In this document: positions 8,822 to 20,034 of the stretch, piece by piece
Layout of the letters: every line of letters begins with the position of its first letter
Numbering within the stretch: position 1 is the first letter of the stretch
Source: Coriobacterium glomerans PW2
GTDB lineage: Bacteria > Actinomycetota > Coriobacteriia > Coriobacteriales > Coriobacteriaceae
Direction: 5' to 3'
Assembly: GCF_000195315.1 (NCBI RefSeq)
Contig: NC_015389.1
Location: 868,001 to 932,000 of the forward strand
Length of the DNA: 64,000 nucleotides
The notes under the pieces: model-generated
Database searches by the model: none
The model's input: only the letters and a program-made list of their open reading frames with translations
Told to the model about the DNA's origin: nothing
Program-made: the position numbers and the translations under genes

Positions 8822-8845
8822 TCCGCCTCCCAGCTCGGCTCTGGA

Positions 8846-10162
8846 TCATGAGCATCGCGAGAGATGCGCGACGGCCTCGCAATGAAATGTCTGCGGGAAG
8901 AGATCGACTGCCGTTACGGCAACCGGTCGGAACACGCCGTCTCGTTCGAAGCGCGCGAGGTCTCGGGCGAGGGTCGCGGGGTCGCAAGAGACGTATGCCA
9001 CATCGCGCGCGCTCGTCTGGCCGATCAGGGTGATCGCCTCGGCGGCGAGTCCCGCGCGGGGCGGATCCACGAGGAGCACGTCTGCGTCCTGATCGGGGAA
9101 CTCGCGTACCGCGTCGCCTCCGATGACCTCCACGTTATCGGCTCGGGCGCGCTCGAGGTTGCGTCTGAGATCACGGACGGCGGGTCCAAACGACTCCACA
9201 GCGGCGACGCCGGCGCACCGAGATGCGAGCGGCAAGGTGAACGTGCCCGCTCCGCTGTACAGATCGATCGCGATCTCGTCGGATGAAGGCGACAGAGCTG
9301 TGAGCGCCAGATCGATAAGGATCTCCGCTCCGATAGTGTTGACTTGGAAAAACGATGGAGCGGACACGCTCAGCTCCTGCGGCCCGAGCCGCTCGGTCCA
9401 GGAGCCTCTGCCGTGCAGCGTCTCCTGCGCGCTTACGCGTCTGGCCCGTCTCTCCCCTTTGCACATCACGCGCACCACACCGGTCGCCTCGACGGCGTCG
9501 GAGAGAACCCGCACCGTCTGAGCGCGCGGGAAGCCCCCCGTCGGTGTCCACAGCGCGATCTCCAGAGCCCGCGTGCGACGCGACGCGCGGATACCGACGC
9601 GTTCGAGTGACAGATCGCGCGAGTTGCCCAGATACGAGAGAGCACCTGCGATTGAGCGCGGGGCGCTGGCGAAGGACTTCTCAAAAAGGGGGCACGTTTT
9701 CACCGAGACGATCTGCGTCGGATCGCATCCATGGAGGCCCAGACGCATCCGACCGCCTTCGATGATCGGCGTCATCTCGATCTTGTTGCGATAGCCCCAA
9801 GCCTGCGGAGTGCTGCGAATCGGTTTTACCAGCTCCCGCACGCGCTCCGAGGAGAACCTTCCGATGCGCTCGAGCGCTGAGACAAGATTCTCCTGCTTGG
9901 CGGCAAGCTGCTCTTGTCGGGCGAGCGCCCCCCAGGGGCAGCCGCCGCAGATGCCAACGAGCGGACATGGCGGCTCGACGCGCGATGGAGAAGGCTCGAG
10001 CACCTCGGTCGCGGTCGCGCGGACATGCGAGGAGTTCTCCGAGGTGATCACTGCTTCGACGACGTCGCCGACGACTCCGCCTGTCACGAAGGCGACCCGG
10101 CCGTCTTCAACATGCGCGAGGCCGCAGGCACCGTAGGTCATGCGCTCGATCGCAAGCCTCAT
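8846..10162 (-). CDS. rlmD: TrmA/RumA-family 23S rRNA (uracil-5-)-methyltransferase
   Basis: The 438-residue protein is a SAM-dependent RNA m5U methyltransferase of the RumA branch. It has an N-terminal TRAM-like segment (about residues 1-55), a cysteine cluster CPLVGICGGC (about 66-75) that would hold a 4Fe-4S centre, the IDLYSGAGTFTL SAM motif, VDPPRAGL and the catalytic VSCDPATLARD segment near the C-terminus. Enzymes of this type methylate U1939 and/or U747 of 23S rRNA; which site is modified here cannot be told. Its ATG overlaps the ppk1 stop as ATGA, so it is coupled to ppk1. Confidence 0.88.
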   Translation of the reverse strand: MRLAIERMTYGACGLAHVEDGRVAFVTGGVVGDVVEAVITSENSSHVRATATEVLEPSPSRVEPPCPLVGICGGCPWGALARQEQLAAKQENLVSALERIGRFSSERVRELVKPIRSTPQAWGYRNKIEMTPIIEGGRMRLGLHGCDPTQIVSVKTCPLFEKSFASAPRSIAGALSYLGNSRDLSLERVGIRASRRTRALEIALWTPTGGFPRAQTVRVLSDAVEATGVVRVMCKGERRARRVSAQETLHGRGSWTERLGPQELSVSAPSFFQVNTIGAEILIDLALTALSPSSDEIAIDLYSGAGTFTLPLASRCAGVAAVESFGPAVRDLRRNLERARADNVEVIGGDAVREFPDQDADVLLVDPPRAGLAAEAITLIGQTSARDVAYVSCDPATLARDLARFERDGVFRPVAVTAVDLFPQTFHCEAVAHLSRCS

Positions 10163-12477
10163 CGATTGACGTCCGGACGACGGAAGTGCGAGCCGACCGG
10201 CTCGGTCGGCTCCTCTTCAAGCGCTGCGCCGACTGCCAGCGGCACCGTTGAATCAGCTGATATCACCGGCCTGACGCGCGGTCGCGCCCCTGCTTCCATC
10301 TGTCTGCGGCGCTGGGCCGCATCGGCCTCCACGGCGTTCGCATAGGCTCGTTGCAGCAGGTACTCCTGAGAGTTGAACGGAGTCTCATCGGCGTGGTGCG
10401 CCACCTTCTCCCACTCGCCCGCGCTTGTGAGCTGGCGGGCCTTCACGTTATCCGCGAGCTGCACGCGGATGAACTCCTGCACCAGGCCCCGGCAGATCGG
10501 ATCGAGCACGGGAAAGGCGATCTCGACGCGATGCTCGGTGTTGCGGGTCATCATATCGGCCGAGGAGAGATAGACGATATCGGTGTCCACGCCGAACGAG
10601 TAGATGCGCGCATGCTCCAGAAAGCGTCCCACGATAGAGCGCACGTGCACGTTGTCGGTCTTGCCCGGGATGCCGGGCAGCAGGCAGGAGATGCCTCGAA
10701 TGATCATCTGCACCTCGACGCCGGCTTGCGACGCTTCGGCGATCTTGTCGATGACCTCGCGGTCTGTAAGGGAGTTGAGCTTGAAGAACACGCGCGCCGG
10801 CATGCCCGACCGCGCTCGATCGATCTCGCGGTTCAATCCGTTCATGATGAGCGGTTTCAAGCCTGCGGGCGCGACACCGAGATAGCGATAGTCGCCTGTG
10901 AGGTTGCCGAGCGAGAGATTTCGGAAGAAGTCGTTCGCGTCTGCCGCGATGCCCTCGTGCGCCGTCATGAGCATGAAGTCGGAGTAGAGCTTCGCTGTCA
11001 GCTCATTGAAGTTGCCGGTTCCGAGCAGCGTGATCCGAGTGACCGCGACATCGTCTTTGTAGGTGATCTGGCAGATCTTCGAATGGCACTTGAAGCCCTC
11101 CGAACCGTATATCACGGTGCAGCCCGCCTCGTCGAGGCGTCCGGCCCACTCGATGTTGTTCTGCTCGTCGAAGCGAGCGCGCAGCTCCATGAGCACGGTG
11201 ACGTCCTTGCCGTTTTCCGCCGCATCGATCAGCTGCTCGCACAACCTTGACTGCTTGGCCACGCGATACAGCGTCACCCTGATGGAGATGCAGCGATCGT
11301 CGTAGGCGGCCTCGTGAATGAGATCGAGCAGCGTCCCCATGGATTCGTAGGGATAGGTCAGGAGCTTATCCGCCTCGAGGACTTGATCGCGAATGGGTCG
11401 GTCTGCCTCGAACATAGCGCTCGCCTGCGGCCTGAACGGCGCAAACAGTAGCGTCGGGCGCCGGGCCTCCGGCAGACGCGTCTCGAGGATCTCGACGTAG
11501 CTGAGATCGAGCGGCGTGGTCGTGGAGATGATCGAGCGATTGGCGAGCTTCAGCGATTTTCGGATGATCTTGTACATATCGCCATCGAGCGTGCCATTGA
11601 TGTGCAGACAGACCGGACGCAGACGCAGGCGCTTCTTCAGGATGCGCTTCATGTGCTGACGATAGTCCTCTTCCTCCTCGACCCCTTCGCCGTCCGGATC
11701 GATATCAGCGTTGCGCGTGACTCGAATGACCGCTTGGTCGCGTGGAACGTAGGCGCCGAAGCACATCGTGAGGCATGCGCGGATCACGTCCTCGAGAAGG
11801 ATGTAGCGGTACTCGTCCTTCTTGCTGGGCAATGAGATGACTCGGTTCATGGAGGTCGGGATCTCGATGAGACCCACGAGCGCATGCTCGTCCTCCTTAT
11901 CCAGCGAGCAGACGAGATAGAGCACGCCGTTTCGAAGATTGGGGAAGGGATGCCTGGGGTCGATGATGAGCGGCGAGATGATAGGGGACACGTATGACTG
12001 GAAGTACCGTTCGACGAACGTCCGGTCGTCGCTGCCGAGCGAGTCCGGCAGCGCTCGATGGACCCCGCCGATATCGAGGTTCTTCTCCGTTTTATGGAAT
12101 GCATCCTCATAGCGAATGCTGAGCGGAAGGAGCGCCTCCAGGACCCGGTCGATCTGCTCGGTCGGAGTGAGATTGGTCTTGTTCTCGACCGGCTGATGCT
12201 TGAGCCTTGCCAGCTCGGAGAGTCCCCCTATGCGGATCATGAAGAACTCGTCAAGATTCGACTCGAAGATGGAGACGAACTTGAAACGCTCTAAAACCGG
12301 AACCGTCTCGTCGAATGCCTCGTCAAGCACTCGGTTGTTGAAGCGCAGCCAGCTCAGTTCGCGATTCTGAGTGTATGAGAAGTCGTGACGCTGCTCAGGT
12401 GCCACCTCGGTAACCGACTCTTGGCCGATATTCTCCGCAGACTTGCCTTTCTGCTTTCTCTTGCCTTTCGAAGCCAT
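10159..12477 (-). CDS. ppk1: Polyphosphate kinase 1
   Basis: PPK1 makes inorganic polyphosphate from ATP reversibly. The 772-residue protein has the usual order: N domain with RELSWLRFNNRVLDEA and SNLDEFFMIR, the head domain, and two phospholipase-D-like C domains. The catalytic histidine is H465 in FKCHSKICQITYKD. A lysine-rich N-terminal tail of about 30 residues precedes the conserved part, and the C-terminus has an extra 40-residue arginine/proline-rich tail. A gagg site precedes the ATG. rlmD overlaps its stop by four bases on the same strand. Confidence 0.96.
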   Translation of the reverse strand: MASKGKRKQKGKSAENIGQESVTEVAPEQRHDFSYTQNRELSWLRFNNRVLDEAFDETVPVLERFKFVSIFESNLDEFFMIRIGGLSELARLKHQPVENKTNLTPTEQIDRVLEALLPLSIRYEDAFHKTEKNLDIGGVHRALPDSLGSDDRTFVERYFQSYVSPIISPLIIDPRHPFPNLRNGVLYLVCSLDKEDEHALVGLIEIPTSMNRVISLPSKKDEYRYILLEDVIRACLTMCFGAYVPRDQAVIRVTRNADIDPDGEGVEEEEDYRQHMKRILKKRLRLRPVCLHINGTLDGDMYKIIRKSLKLANRSIISTTTPLDLSYVEILETRLPEARRPTLLFAPFRPQASAMFEADRPIRDQVLEADKLLTYPYESMGTLLDLIHEAAYDDRCISIRVTLYRVAKQSRLCEQLIDAAENGKDVTVLMELRARFDEQNNIEWAGRLDEAGCTVIYGSEGFKCHSKICQITYKDDVAVTRITLLGTGNFNELTAKLYSDFMLMTAHEGIAADANDFFRNLSLGNLTGDYRYLGVAPAGLKPLIMNGLNREIDRARSGMPARVFFKLNSLTDREVIDKIAEASQAGVEVQMIIRGISCLLPGIPGKTDNVHVRSIVGRFLEHARIYSFGVDTDIVYLSSADMMTRNTEHRVEIAFPVLDPICRGLVQEFIRVQLADNVKARQLTSAGEWEKVAHHADETPFNSQEYLLQRAYANAVEADAAQRRRQMEAGARPRVRPVISADSTVPLAVGAALEEEPTEPVGSHFRRPDVNR

Positions 12478-12791
12478 TGATCCTCGCCCTCATCGCGATC
12501 AGTCGTTGCTCTGTGTTCCGCGCTCGGCGGTGAACCTCAAAGTATACTCTACGAGATGTGCGGGCAATGGTTCCGCTGGTGTGTCGGCAACATATTTTAC
12601 GGGTTTCCCACGTATACCCGGCACCGATGCGCGGCGCGCGCCGATATTGAAATGTCAGAGACCGTTCGGGTACTATGATACGGTTTGCTCTTGTCAGAGA
12701 CATGATCGCGCGGCGCAGACGCACTTCACCGCGAGTCCCTGAGCGCGCGAGCTGACATGGACCGGCCGCTGCCGGAGAGGTGAGCAACAAC
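12478..12791. promoter_or_regulatory. Divergent control region, ppk1 / arcA
   Basis: This 314-bp gap between divergently transcribed genes holds no plausible coding sequence. On the plus strand ttgaaa (12647-12652) and tactat (12671-12676) are 18 bases apart and would serve arcA. On the minus strand a TATACT -10-like hexamer lies at 12541-12546, about 64 bases before ppk1. Neither is strong. The arcA ATG at 12792 is preceded by agaggtga, a near-perfect match to the ribosome 3' end, which is why it is preferred over the GTG at 12780. Confidence 0.4.
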
Positions 12792-14033
12792 ATGGATAAA
12801 GGCGTACACGTACATACCGAGATCGGGCCGCTCAGACGGGTGTGCCTGCATAGGCCCGGTGACGAGTTGTTGAACCTTCCGCCCGGCGAGCTCGATCGGC
12901 TGCTGTTCGATGATATTCCCTTTTTGGAAGTCGCTCAGCGCGAGCATGACACATTCGCTCGAGAGCTGCGCCGCCAAGGCGTCGAGGTGGTGTATCTGGA
13001 GGATCTGGTCGCCGCCGCCTTCGATGCCGCTCCTGAGGCGCGCGGGGCGTTTCTGGATCGATACATCTCGGAGGCCGGAATCAAAGGGGAGCACACGCCC
13101 GGTGCCGTTCGAAGTCGGCTGGAGGTGATAGAGGATAACGTGGAGTTCGTAAAGAAGACGATGGCCGGACTCACGAGAGCCGAGATCGATATCCCGCTCA
13201 GAAGCTCGTCGACGCTCGACGCTCTGCTCAGCGGCTCGCGCGAGTCGCATCTGATCGTCGATCCCATGCCCAACCTCTATTTCACACGCGATCCGTTCGC
13301 GTCGGTCGGCTCGGGTGTGAGCCTGAATCGGATGTATTCTCGCACTCGCAACCGTGAGACGCTCTATGGCGAGATCATTTTCCGATACCATCCCGATTTT
13401 CGAGATGTTCCGCGCTACTTTGATCGGGACGCGTCCTTTCACATCGAGGGCGGCGACGTGCTCAACATCAACGAGAAAACCGTTGCGATCGGCATATCTC
13501 AGCGTACGCAGGCGGCGGCCGTCGACGTGATCGCTCAGAGCATCCTGTGGGATCCAGCCGCCGGCATCGAGCGCATATTGGCTTTCAACATCCCGGTTTC
13601 CCGCGCTTTCATGCACCTGGACACCGTGTTCACGCAAATTGACGTCGACAAGTTCACTATTCATCCAGCGATCATGGGAACGCTTCAGGTGTTCGAGTTG
13701 AGCGCGGGCGACCGCCCTCGCGAAGTCAGGATCCGCGAGATCAACGACACGCTCGAGCACATCTTGGAGAATGCGACGGGCGTCGATCAGATCAAGCTCA
13801 TTCCGTGCGGTGGAAACGATCCGATCGCGGCTGATCGAGAGCAGTGGAATGACGGGTCGAACACGCTTGCGATCGCACCGGGGCGGATCTGCGTGTACGA
13901 TCGCAACACCGTCACGAACGACCTTCTCGATCGGGAGGGGCTCGATCTCATCACCATTCCCTCCGCGGAGCTCTCTCGCGGCCGCGGAGGCCCCAGATGC
14001 ATGAGCATGCCGCTATGGCGCGAGGACATGTAA
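12792..14033 (+). CDS. arcA: Arginine deiminase
   Basis: ArcA hydrolyses arginine to citrulline and ammonia, the first step of the arginine deiminase pathway that yields ATP and raises pH. The 413-residue product has the five-bladed propeller family blocks: EIGPLRRVCLHRPG, MPNLYFTRDPFASVG, HIEGGDVL, HLDTVFTQID, CGGNDP and a C-terminal CMSMPLWR whose cysteine (about C403) is the nucleophile. arcB follows 115 bases downstream. No carbamate kinase or arginine-ornithine antiporter gene is in the window, so the last steps must be encoded elsewhere. Confidence 0.97.
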   Translation: MDKGVHVHTEIGPLRRVCLHRPGDELLNLPPGELDRLLFDDIPFLEVAQREHDTFARELRRQGVEVVYLEDLVAAAFDAAPEARGAFLDRYISEAGIKGEHTPGAVRSRLEVIEDNVEFVKKTMAGLTRAEIDIPLRSSSTLDALLSGSRESHLIVDPMPNLYFTRDPFASVGSGVSLNRMYSRTRNRETLYGEIIFRYHPDFRDVPRYFDRDASFHIEGGDVLNINEKTVAIGISQRTQAAAVDVIAQSILWDPAAGIERILAFNIPVSRAFMHLDTVFTQIDVDKFTIHPAIMGTLQVFELSAGDRPREVRIREINDTLEHILENATGVDQIKLIPCGGNDPIAADREQWNDGSNTLAIAPGRICVYDRNTVTNDLLDREGLDLITIPSAELSRGRGGPRCMSMPLWREDM

Positions 14034-14108
14034 ATTCTTCGCTGGCGGCGCGTCTGCTCCAAGCTGATGCAAGGCGGGCTATCATGTTGATGTCCCCCGA
14101 ATCAGACG

Positions 14109-14128
14109 AGGGGCTCATGCGAGCCCCT
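14109..14128 (+). other. Hairpin in the arcA-arcB spacer
   Basis: aggggctc (14109-14116) and gagcccct (14121-14128) form a perfect 8-bp stem with the loop atgc. It ends about six bases before the arcB ribosome-binding site and has no T-run. It may be a processing or stability element setting relative ArcA and ArcB levels. Confidence 0.5.
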
Positions 14129-14148
14129 ACGATGGAAAGGAATGCTAC

Positions 14149-15144
14149 ATGGCGGTCAACCTCTCCGGTCGCAGCTTTCTCAAGCTTCTCGATTTCAGCT
14201 CAGCTGAGATACGATACCTGCTCGATCTGTCGCGCGATCTCAAGCGCCTCAAGCGCTGCGGTACGCCTCATCGCTATCTCGAGGGCAAAAACATCGTTCT
14301 GATCTTTGAGAAGACGTCGACGCGCACGCGTTGCGCATTCGAGGTCGGCGCGAGCGATCTTGGCATGGGGGCAACCTACCTTGACACGTCAGGTTCGCAG
14401 ATGGGCAAGAAGGAATCCATACAAGATACCGGGCGCGTGCTGGGACGCATGTATGACGGGATCGAGTTCAGGGGGTTCTCTCAAGATGACGTCGAGCAGC
14501 TCGCCGCCTGCTCCGGTGTGCCCGTCTGGAACGGCCTGACTGATCAGTGGCATCCCACGCAGATGCTTGCAGACATGCTGACCATCTCTGAGAACTTCAA
14601 CGGCGAGATCAGAGGCAGAAAGCTCGTCTTCATGGGTGACGCCAAGAACAACGTGGGTCGCTCGCTCATGGTCGCATGTGCGAAGCTCGGGCTGGACTTC
14701 GTCGCGTGCGGTCCTGTTGAATGCATGCCCTCGGCAGATGTGGTCGATGCGTGCAAACCGATCGCCGAGGCGAACGGGTGCACCGTTGCGCTGACACAAG
14801 ATGTCAACCGCGCTTGCAGCGGAGCGCATGTCATCTACACGGATGTGTGGGTGTCCATGGGGGAGCCTGATGATGTGTGGGCCGAAAGGATCAAGCTGCT
14901 GAGCCCGTATCGCGTCACGAGCAAGGTCATGGGGATGGCTGATGCCTCGGCTATTTTCTTGCATTGCCTGCCATCATTTCACGATACGCGAACCGAAATC
15001 GGGGCGGCTGTCGCGAAGAGATACCATATCGACGAGATGGAAGTCGCCGATGAAGTGTTCGAATCAAGTCAATCGAAGGTCTTCGATCAAGCTGAGAACC
15101 GCATGCACACCATAAAGGCGGTCATGCTCGCGACGCTGAGATGA
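14149..15144 (+). CDS. arcB: Ornithine carbamoyltransferase (probably catabolic)
   Basis: The 331-residue enzyme carries the carbamoyl-phosphate motif STRTR (residues 57-61), HPTQ in DQWHPTQMLADML, the ornithine-side FMGDAKNNVG region and HCLP in the C-terminal half, all diagnostic of ornithine carbamoyltransferase. Its position right after arcA argues for the catabolic direction, citrulline plus phosphate to ornithine and carbamoyl phosphate; the sequence alone does not separate ArcB from the anabolic ArgF. The start has an aaagga site. Confidence 0.92.
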   Translation: MAVNLSGRSFLKLLDFSSAEIRYLLDLSRDLKRLKRCGTPHRYLEGKNIVLIFEKTSTRTRCAFEVGASDLGMGATYLDTSGSQMGKKESIQDTGRVLGRMYDGIEFRGFSQDDVEQLAACSGVPVWNGLTDQWHPTQMLADMLTISENFNGEIRGRKLVFMGDAKNNVGRSLMVACAKLGLDFVACGPVECMPSADVVDACKPIAEANGCTVALTQDVNRACSGAHVIYTDVWVSMGEPDDVWAERIKLLSPYRVTSKVMGMADASAIFLHCLPSFHDTRTEIGAAVAKRYHIDEMEVADEVFESSQSKVFDQAENRMHTIKAVMLATLR

Positions 15145-15452
15145 GTCTCTTTGCACGGAGCAGATCGAAGAAGCGCTCGCATCGAGTTCTCACAGCGCTT
15201 CTCACGGACTCCGAGCAGATGTCCTCACATGCGGATGCGATGCCTCAGCATCGATCGGGGTTCAACCTCTGGCATCGAGGCGAGTGACGTCTCGTAGGGA
15301 CGGCACGGCTCTTCTCAACCGGTTCGCGCACGTTCCCCGATTGCGATCCAGTAGGGTTTCTGCTGATATTTCGCCTGTTCCGTGTATACCCGAGGTTTCC
15401 GATATACTTCGTAGGTCGTCAGTTGATCCAGCTATGAAAGGAACTCGCGGAC
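15145..15452 (+). promoter_or_regulatory. Spacer arcB-DUF1846 with hairpin and -10-like element
   Basis: No coding sequence is evident in these 308 bases. Just after arcB, agaagcgct (15169-15177) pairs perfectly with agcgcttct (15194-15202) around a 16-base loop; without a T-run this is a possible but unproven arcB terminator. A TATACT hexamer at 15403-15408, 45 bases before the DUF1846 start, is a candidate -10 with no clear -35. Confidence 0.35.
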
Positions 15453-16934
15453 ATGCGCCAGGGATTCGACAACGAGAGATATATCGAGCTGCAGGCCGAG
15501 AGGATTCGTCGGCGCATCAAGGAACTCGGCGGCAAGCTCTATCTTGAGTTCGGAGGCAAACTCTTCGACGACTATCATGCCGCGCGCGTGCTTCCCGGCT
15601 TCGAGCCCGATTCGAAGCTTCGAATGCTTGAGAGCATGACCGATGAGGTTGAGATCCTGATCGCGATCAATGCGAACGATATCGAGAACGGCAAAGTTCG
15701 AAGCGATCTCGGTATCACCTATGACGAGGACGCGCTGCGTCTCATGGACGCATTTCGCCAGCGCCGATTCCATGTCGGCGGTGTCGTGATCACGCGCTTC
15801 GCGAATCAGCCGGCCGCTGAGGCGTTCCGCAACAGGCTGATCGGCCTCGGGGTTTCAGTGAGCCTGCATTATCCGATCGCGGGGTATCCCTATGATATCG
15901 ACGCGATCGCTTCGGATCGGGGATTCGGTGCAAACGATTTCATCGAGACCACACGGCCACTTGTCGTGGTCACCGCGCCGGGGCCCGGCTCGGGCAAGAT
16001 GGCGACATGTTTGTCCCAGCTCTATCATGAGCTTCGACGCAACACGCGCTGCGGCTATGCGAAGTTCGAGACCTTTCCCGTCTGGAACCTGCCGCTCACT
16101 CACCCTGTTAACATCGCCTACGAGGCCGCGACCGCCGATCTGGATGACGCGAACATCATCGATCCTTTTCATCTGGACGCCTATGGCGACACAACGGTGA
16201 ACTACAATCGCGATGTCGAGATCTTTCCGGTTCTGCGCGCTCTTCTGGCGCGCATTCTCGGAGAGAGCCCCTATCGATCCCCGACCGATATGGGCGTAAA
16301 CATGGTCGGCTTCGCGATCGCAGATGACACGGAGGTGCGCTCAGCTGCGCGCATGGAGATCGTGAGACGCTATTTCCGTGCCGCTGAGGCCGTGAAGCGC
16401 ACCGGTCTCGGTGCGGATGAGATAAGCAAACTCAAGATGCTCATGGAACGCGCCGGAGTGGACGTAGACCTGTTCGGAGGACGACGGGCAGCATTGGAGC
16501 GCGAACGCGAAACGGGGGCTCCGGCGGGTGCCATGGTGCTGCCCTGCGGCAGCGTCGTGACGGGGAAGACCTCCGAGCGCCTGGGTGCCGCGAGCTCTCT
16601 TCTCATGAACGCCCTGAAAAGGGTGAGCGGGGTGGACGACGACAGGAATGTGATCGATGACGCGGCGATCAATCCCATATGCGAGCTCAAGGTGGATCAT
16701 CTTGCAAGCGCGAACCATCGCCTGCATTCGGATGAGACGCTCATAGCGCTGTCGATCACGTCGGCAACCAGTCAAGAGGCCGCTCGCGTCATCAAGGGGC
16801 TGGAGCTCCTGCGCGGGTGCGATGCGTTCTTCTCGGTCATCATCTCGCGTACCGATGAGGAGCTGTATCGCAGACTCGGCATCAACGTGTGCTGCGAGCC
16901 TCGATACGAGCTCCACACCCTGTATCATCGCTAG
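15453..16934 (+). CDS. DUF1846 family protein
   Basis: The 493-residue product is a full-length member of the DUF1846 (UPF0371) family. Recognisable stretches include KLYLEFGGKLFDDYHAARVLPGF near the N-terminus (read in two parts), VTAPGPGSGKMATCLSQLYHE with a nucleotide-binding-like GPGSGK, and KFETFPVWNLPL. No experimentally established activity is known to me for the family; the GPGSGK motif suggests nucleotide binding. The ATG follows gaaagga. It lies between the arginine deiminase genes and pyrG, all in one direction, but the large spacer on its 5' side suggests its own promoter. Confidence 0.9.
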   Translation: MRQGFDNERYIELQAERIRRRIKELGGKLYLEFGGKLFDDYHAARVLPGFEPDSKLRMLESMTDEVEILIAINANDIENGKVRSDLGITYDEDALRLMDAFRQRRFHVGGVVITRFANQPAAEAFRNRLIGLGVSVSLHYPIAGYPYDIDAIASDRGFGANDFIETTRPLVVVTAPGPGSGKMATCLSQLYHELRRNTRCGYAKFETFPVWNLPLTHPVNIAYEAATADLDDANIIDPFHLDAYGDTTVNYNRDVEIFPVLRALLARILGESPYRSPTDMGVNMVGFAIADDTEVRSAARMEIVRRYFRAAEAVKRTGLGADEISKLKMLMERAGVDVDLFGGRRAALERERETGAPAGAMVLPCGSVVTGKTSERLGAASSLLMNALKRVSGVDDDRNVIDDAAINPICELKVDHLASANHRLHSDETLIALSITSATSQEAARVIKGLELLRGCDAFFSVIISRTDEELYRRLGINVCCEPRYELHTLYHR

Positions 16935-18749
<1,815 letters not shown>

Positions 18750-18751
18750 GC

Positions 18752-19696
18752 ATGGAGCACGGTGCTGCTCACGGCCGACCAGCCGACACGCAGATCGCGC
18801 GCGCAGCTGACAGCTATCTGAGTTACCTGTCCGTCGAGCGCGGACTGTCCGAGAACACGATCGCCGGCTATCGCCGCGATCTATCGAGCTATATCGCGTT
18901 TCTCTTGGACGAGGGCATCGACCGGCTTGATGGGATCGACCGCGCCGACGTCGAGGCATTCGTCTGCGCCAAGCGCGACGGCGGGTATAGCTCGGCTTCG
19001 ATCGAGCGCGCTCTTTCGGCTGTCAAGGGGTTTCATCGCTTCGCGATCCGCGAGGGTCTCACCGAGACGCATCCGACCGCGTCTCTGCGTCTTCCCAGAA
19101 GAGAGGACCGCCTTCCCGCCGTCATCTCCATAGAACAGGCGCGCGCCCTGCTCGATCAGCCCTTCGCGCCGACGGCGGCCGGTGCCCGCGACCGGGCCAC
19201 ATTGGAGGTCCTCTACGGCTGCGGCCTGCGTGTGAGCGAGCTGATCGGGCTCGACGTTCGCGATCTTCATCTCGACGAGGAATTTCTCCATGCACTCGGC
19301 AAGGGATCCAAGGAGCGCCTCGTGCCTATCACCGGGACGGCCGCGGCGGCCATGGAGGCATATATGAGCGGACCGCGCTCCGAGCTCGCGGCGCATGCGC
19401 GGCGCGCCTCTCCATCGCCGGCGGTGCTGCTGAACAAGAACGGCGGCCGTCTCTCTCGTCAGGCGGTGCATGCCTGCTGCGAGCGATGGGGAAGAATCGC
19501 GGGCATCGATGGCCTCCATCCCCACACGCTTCGCCACTCGTTCGCGACGCACATGCTCGCCGGCGGGGCGGACCTGCGAGTCCTGCAGGAGATCCTGGGC
19601 CATGCGAGCATAACCACGACACAGCTCTACACGCATCTCGATCGCGCGCAGATCACAGAGATCTATCTCGGCGCCCATCCCCGCGCCCGTCTGTGA
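18752..19696 (+). CDS. xerD: Tyrosine recombinase XerD
   Basis: The 314-residue protein is a Xer-type site-specific recombinase that resolves chromosome dimers at dif with a partner recombinase. It has the SAM-like core-binding domain (about residues 10-95) and the catalytic R-K-H-R-H-Y set: R in YGCGLRVSELIGLD, K in GKGSKERLVPI, HTLRH, LGHASI and the tyrosine in TTTQLYTHL. Length and order are complete. It directly follows pyrG and precedes the division cluster. XerC versus XerD is assigned by overall similarity and is the softer part of the call. Confidence 0.9.
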   Translation: MEHGAAHGRPADTQIARAADSYLSYLSVERGLSENTIAGYRRDLSSYIAFLLDEGIDRLDGIDRADVEAFVCAKRDGGYSSASIERALSAVKGFHRFAIREGLTETHPTASLRLPRREDRLPAVISIEQARALLDQPFAPTAAGARDRATLEVLYGCGLRVSELIGLDVRDLHLDEEFLHALGKGSKERLVPITGTAAAAMEAYMSGPRSELAAHARRASPSPAVLLNKNGGRLSRQAVHACCERWGRIAGIDGLHPHTLRHSFATHMLAGGADLRVLQEILGHASITTTQLYTHLDRAQITEIYLGAHPRARL

Positions 19697-19779
19697 GACG
19701 CATCCGGCCGTTATCGGTGCAAATCGGATCTTCACATTCGGATGTGCAAGATGTGCACCCGAAAAAACGGCTCAATGTG

Positions 19780-19797
19780 AAGTTGAAGGTTAGGCTT
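19780..19797 (+). repeat. Motif shared with the ftsZ upstream region (copy 1)
   Basis: aagttgaaggttaggctt matches aagttgagggttaacctt upstream of ftsZ (34258-34275) at 15 of 18 positions. This copy lies about 240 bases before mraZ. It may be a regulator site common to the division genes; this is inference from similarity and position only. Confidence 0.4.
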
Positions 19798-19889
19798 TTG
19801 CGCTGAGCACAACAAATGCCTCCCAGCAGTTGTCAAAACACAATATATGGCTATCACTTCGCGTATCGCCGCTATCGCTCCATTGAAGC

Positions 19890-19962
19890 AGTGGGGGAGA
19901 TGAATAGAGAAAGGGGGGAAAGTGGGAATAAATGTTGCGTAATGTTGAGGCGGCCCATAGTA
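19890..19962 (+). promoter_or_regulatory. mraZ promoter with possible MraZ-binding G boxes
   Basis: TTGCGT (19934-19939) and TAGTAT (19957-19962) are separated by exactly 17 bases, the best promoter in the 338-bp xerD-mraZ gap, 73 bases before mraZ. Immediately upstream are G-rich boxes, tgggg at 19891, ggggg at 19912 and tggga at 19922, roughly on a 10-base phase. MraZ is known to repress its own operon by binding tandem TGGGN repeats spaced this way, so autoregulation is plausible, although the second expected box (near 19902) is missing. A second possible promoter, ttgtca (19830) with tatcac (19852), lies further upstream. Confidence 0.5.
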
Positions 19963-20034
19963 TTAGGACATCGATAACAGGGGCGGGCCTCGTATCGAGA
20001 ACGTCGAGCAAGGTGAGAGGAGGACGCGAAAACG

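Noticed and set aside
12726-13760. A 344-residue minus-strand frame opposite arcA
   Set aside because: Shadow of arginine deiminase without recognisable motifs.
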